Origin: Dysidea avara
Taxonomy: Eukaryota; Porifera; Demospongiae; Dictyoceratida; Dysideidae
Reading direction: 5' to 3'
Length of the DNA stretch: 64,000 nucleotides
Assembly: GCF_963678975.1 (NCBI RefSeq)
Contig: NC_089280.1
Span: forward strand, 17,396,780 to 17,460,779
A program made the translations under genes and the position numbers. Positions 63,101-64,000 of the stretch are shown here, one piece after another (position 1 is the first letter of the stretch; every line of letters begins with the position of its first letter). A model generated the notes under the pieces. The model was not told where the DNA came from, did not search any database, and saw only the letters and a list, made by a program, of their open reading frames with translations.

Positions 63101-63672
63101 TGGGTATACACAGTTTAAATGCCATAGTAAATAGATGATTCCTACTTTTTATTTTCTGAAATGATCCACATTACAAGTTCTTCAGCAGGCTCACCATCTG
63201 GACTTACAGAACCTTGCCTCAGTGGGTCCTTATTGTCAGAAACAATAGACAGCTCAGCAGGTGGTGGACTTAAGCTGCTTCTAGAGCGTCGACGGAATTC
63301 ATCTGACACAGGAATATTACCAGGTACCGCCACCATGCACTGAATATGTGGACATTTGGTGACAAAATGTTTCTTGACTTGCTATAAACCAACAAACACA
63401 AGCATGAACACTAGTGCTGATTCTACAATATGGACTTGAAGTCTTACTTTCTCACTGGGTGAAAACACTGAAACCACTTCAATGTGTGACTCAGTTTCAT
63501 GTGAGGTAGCTACCCAGATTTCTGCTGTACACTGTCCCAGCATGTTAGCACCAACAAATGATGATGATCGGACTGATCTAGTGGATGCTGATGATGATTC
63601 TAAAGACCTCATAGGAGAGGTGTCCGGTGTAAATATGCCTTTACTGATCCTTGCAACAGCAGAGCAGTCAAT
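59660..63672 (-). CDS. JIP3/JIP4-like scaffold protein, C-terminal six exons
   Basis: Exons 63672-63448, 63381-63146, 62962-62895, 62314-62151, 60417-60243 and 60186-59660 join in phase into 1395 nt, 464 residues and a stop. In order the sequence follows the WD40-like C-terminal half of JIP3/JIP4. Landmarks: EIWVATSHETESHIEVVSVF, then PHIQCMVAVPGN, FIGQSDGNLMIL, HINCLKAIGSKLWIAAGELI, RRSIIKMYESETG, VARITSLTSSTNTLYVGTK, VTVGKGYHHL, DDCQLLVWGTP. Known for the family: JIP3/4 link kinesin-1 and dynein to cargo and to JNK signalling. The N-terminal coiled coils lie beyond the right edge. Two Ser-rich or Lys-rich inserts interrupt the domain. MAPK8IP3 and SPAG9 are one gene outside vertebrates, so no single vertebrate symbol is given. 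Confidence 0.82.
60243..60417 (-). CDS. JIP3/4-like gene, exon
   Basis: Acceptor ggccttgtag, phase 0 in, phase 1 out at a perfect gtaagt. Encodes IIIDESEKDVPGTHVSHIEQ, VKDVAVITFYRRSIIKMYES and ETGNFIKEIDISSV, matching the JIP4 stretch around its WVSIRLDSTLRLYHAHT. Confidence 0.82.
60418..62150. other. Intron of the JIP3/4-like gene
   Basis: 1.7 kb without an exon. The two flanking exons join directly in phase and in the family alignment, so nothing is missing here. Includes a dispersed repeat at about 61640-61760. Confidence 0.6.
62151..62314 (-). CDS. JIP3/4-like gene, exon
   Basis: Acceptor aaatttatttcag, phase 1 in, phase 0 out at gtgtgc. Encodes DSTTWDIHKPLTVGIS and HINCLKAIGSKLWIAAGELI, YIMDPLQLGIE, parallel to JIP4 [20 protein letters not shown]. 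Confidence 0.82.
62895..62962 (-). CDS. JIP3/4-like gene, short exon
   Basis: Acceptor accatgtag, phase 2 in, phase 1 out. Only 68 bp: YAGDSVFIGQSDGNLMILKK. It corresponds to the LVALADGTLAIF strand in JIP4. The stretch between this exon and the previous one is shorter than in vertebrates, so a further small exon could have been missed at 62963-63145. Confidence 0.75.
63146..63381 (-). CDS. JIP3/4-like gene, exon
   Basis: Acceptor ggtttatag, phase 0 in, phase 2 out at gtagga. Encodes QVKKHFVTKCPHIQCMVAVP, then a disordered Arg/Ser/Pro insert (RRRSRSSLSPPPAEL) and EELVMWIISENK. Confidence 0.8.
63448..63672 (-). CDS. JIP3/4-like gene, most 5' exon in window
   Basis: Acceptor aaataattag, phase 0 at both ends, donor gtaaga. 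Encodes IDCSAVARISKGIFTPDTSP, a Ser-rich linker, and CTAEIWVATSHETESHIEVV, the start of the WD40-like region. Phase 0 in means further exons lie past the window. 63673-64000 is intron. Confidence 0.8.
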
Positions 63673-64000
63673 CTAATTATTTACACACATAATGAAGCAT
63701 TGGTCAACTACTTTAAGCAAGTTTTACTTTTCAGGAATAAAATAGCTTTATAGTAAACAAACAACATTTCCTTGATAGTAGCTAACTGTTAGTACACTCG
63801 ATAAAGTGCCAAAGTTGATGTTCACATTTGCATGTATGTAAATAGAAAAATGAGCCTGCTGTAATCTTGCCAATAATATAACCTCAATTTGTAGTGTTTT
63901 ACTAACTATTGGACAGTTCCTTAGAAAAAAAAAGAAGCATATGCAATTAATGGATAACCTCGTGCTTGGATCGGGAATAATATTTTATCGTTGATGGACT

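Overview
This is eukaryotic, animal-type DNA. It is AT-rich and has long introns with GT/AG borders. It is dense in LINE, Ty3/gypsy, hAT-like, fold-back and tRNA-derived repeats, and it carries two gene families I recognise as animal regulators. No bacterial operon, CRISPR array, rRNA or intact tRNA was found. An early-branching invertebrate such as a demosponge is plausible, but that is a guess from style (compact coding exons in a sea of MITEs and fold-backs), not a proof. All exon borders, phases and repeat limits were worked out by eye.

Layout. 0-3.3 kb: three copies of a retroelement tail, then a terminal coding exon (2873-3282, +) whose other exons must lie to the left. 5.0-6.55 kb: a 1.5 kb fold-back element with a MITE nested in one arm. 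7.1-33.9 kb (+): a six-exon gene whose phases join into one 409-residue reading frame. It encodes a bHLH-leucine-zipper repressor of the MXD/MNT (MAX-network) type, with a Sin3-interaction-like helix at the N terminus and an eh1 (Groucho-binding) motif at the C terminus. Its last exon is a near twin of the exon at 2.9 kb. The 16 kb third intron and the 5.3 kb fifth intron are repeat sinks. They hold a Ty3/gypsy element split by a hAT-like insertion and then inverted, paired tRNA-like SINE heads, fold-backs, and an element family with a hypervariable CTGC/CTGA core.

34.5-38.2 kb: a decayed LINE broken by two later insertions with visible target duplications. 38.9-50.5 kb (-): a nine-exon gene of about 468 residues with a coiled coil and a SUMO-interaction-like acidic segment, family not recognised. 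Another LINE fragment sits in its second intron. 50.46-50.85 kb: a short CpG-rich gap with a possible head-to-head first exon on the plus strand. 51-59 kb: mostly repeats plus weak coding traces. 59.7-63.7 kb (-): the last six exons (464 residues) of a JIP3/JIP4-type (MAPK8IP3/SPAG9) scaffold protein, continuing off the right edge.

The genes are not an operon and no shared pathway is claimed. The main biological interest is the MAX-network repressor with two corepressor-recruiting motifs, its duplicated last exon, and a second possible promoter in its first intron that carries two CACGTG boxes, the site its own family binds.
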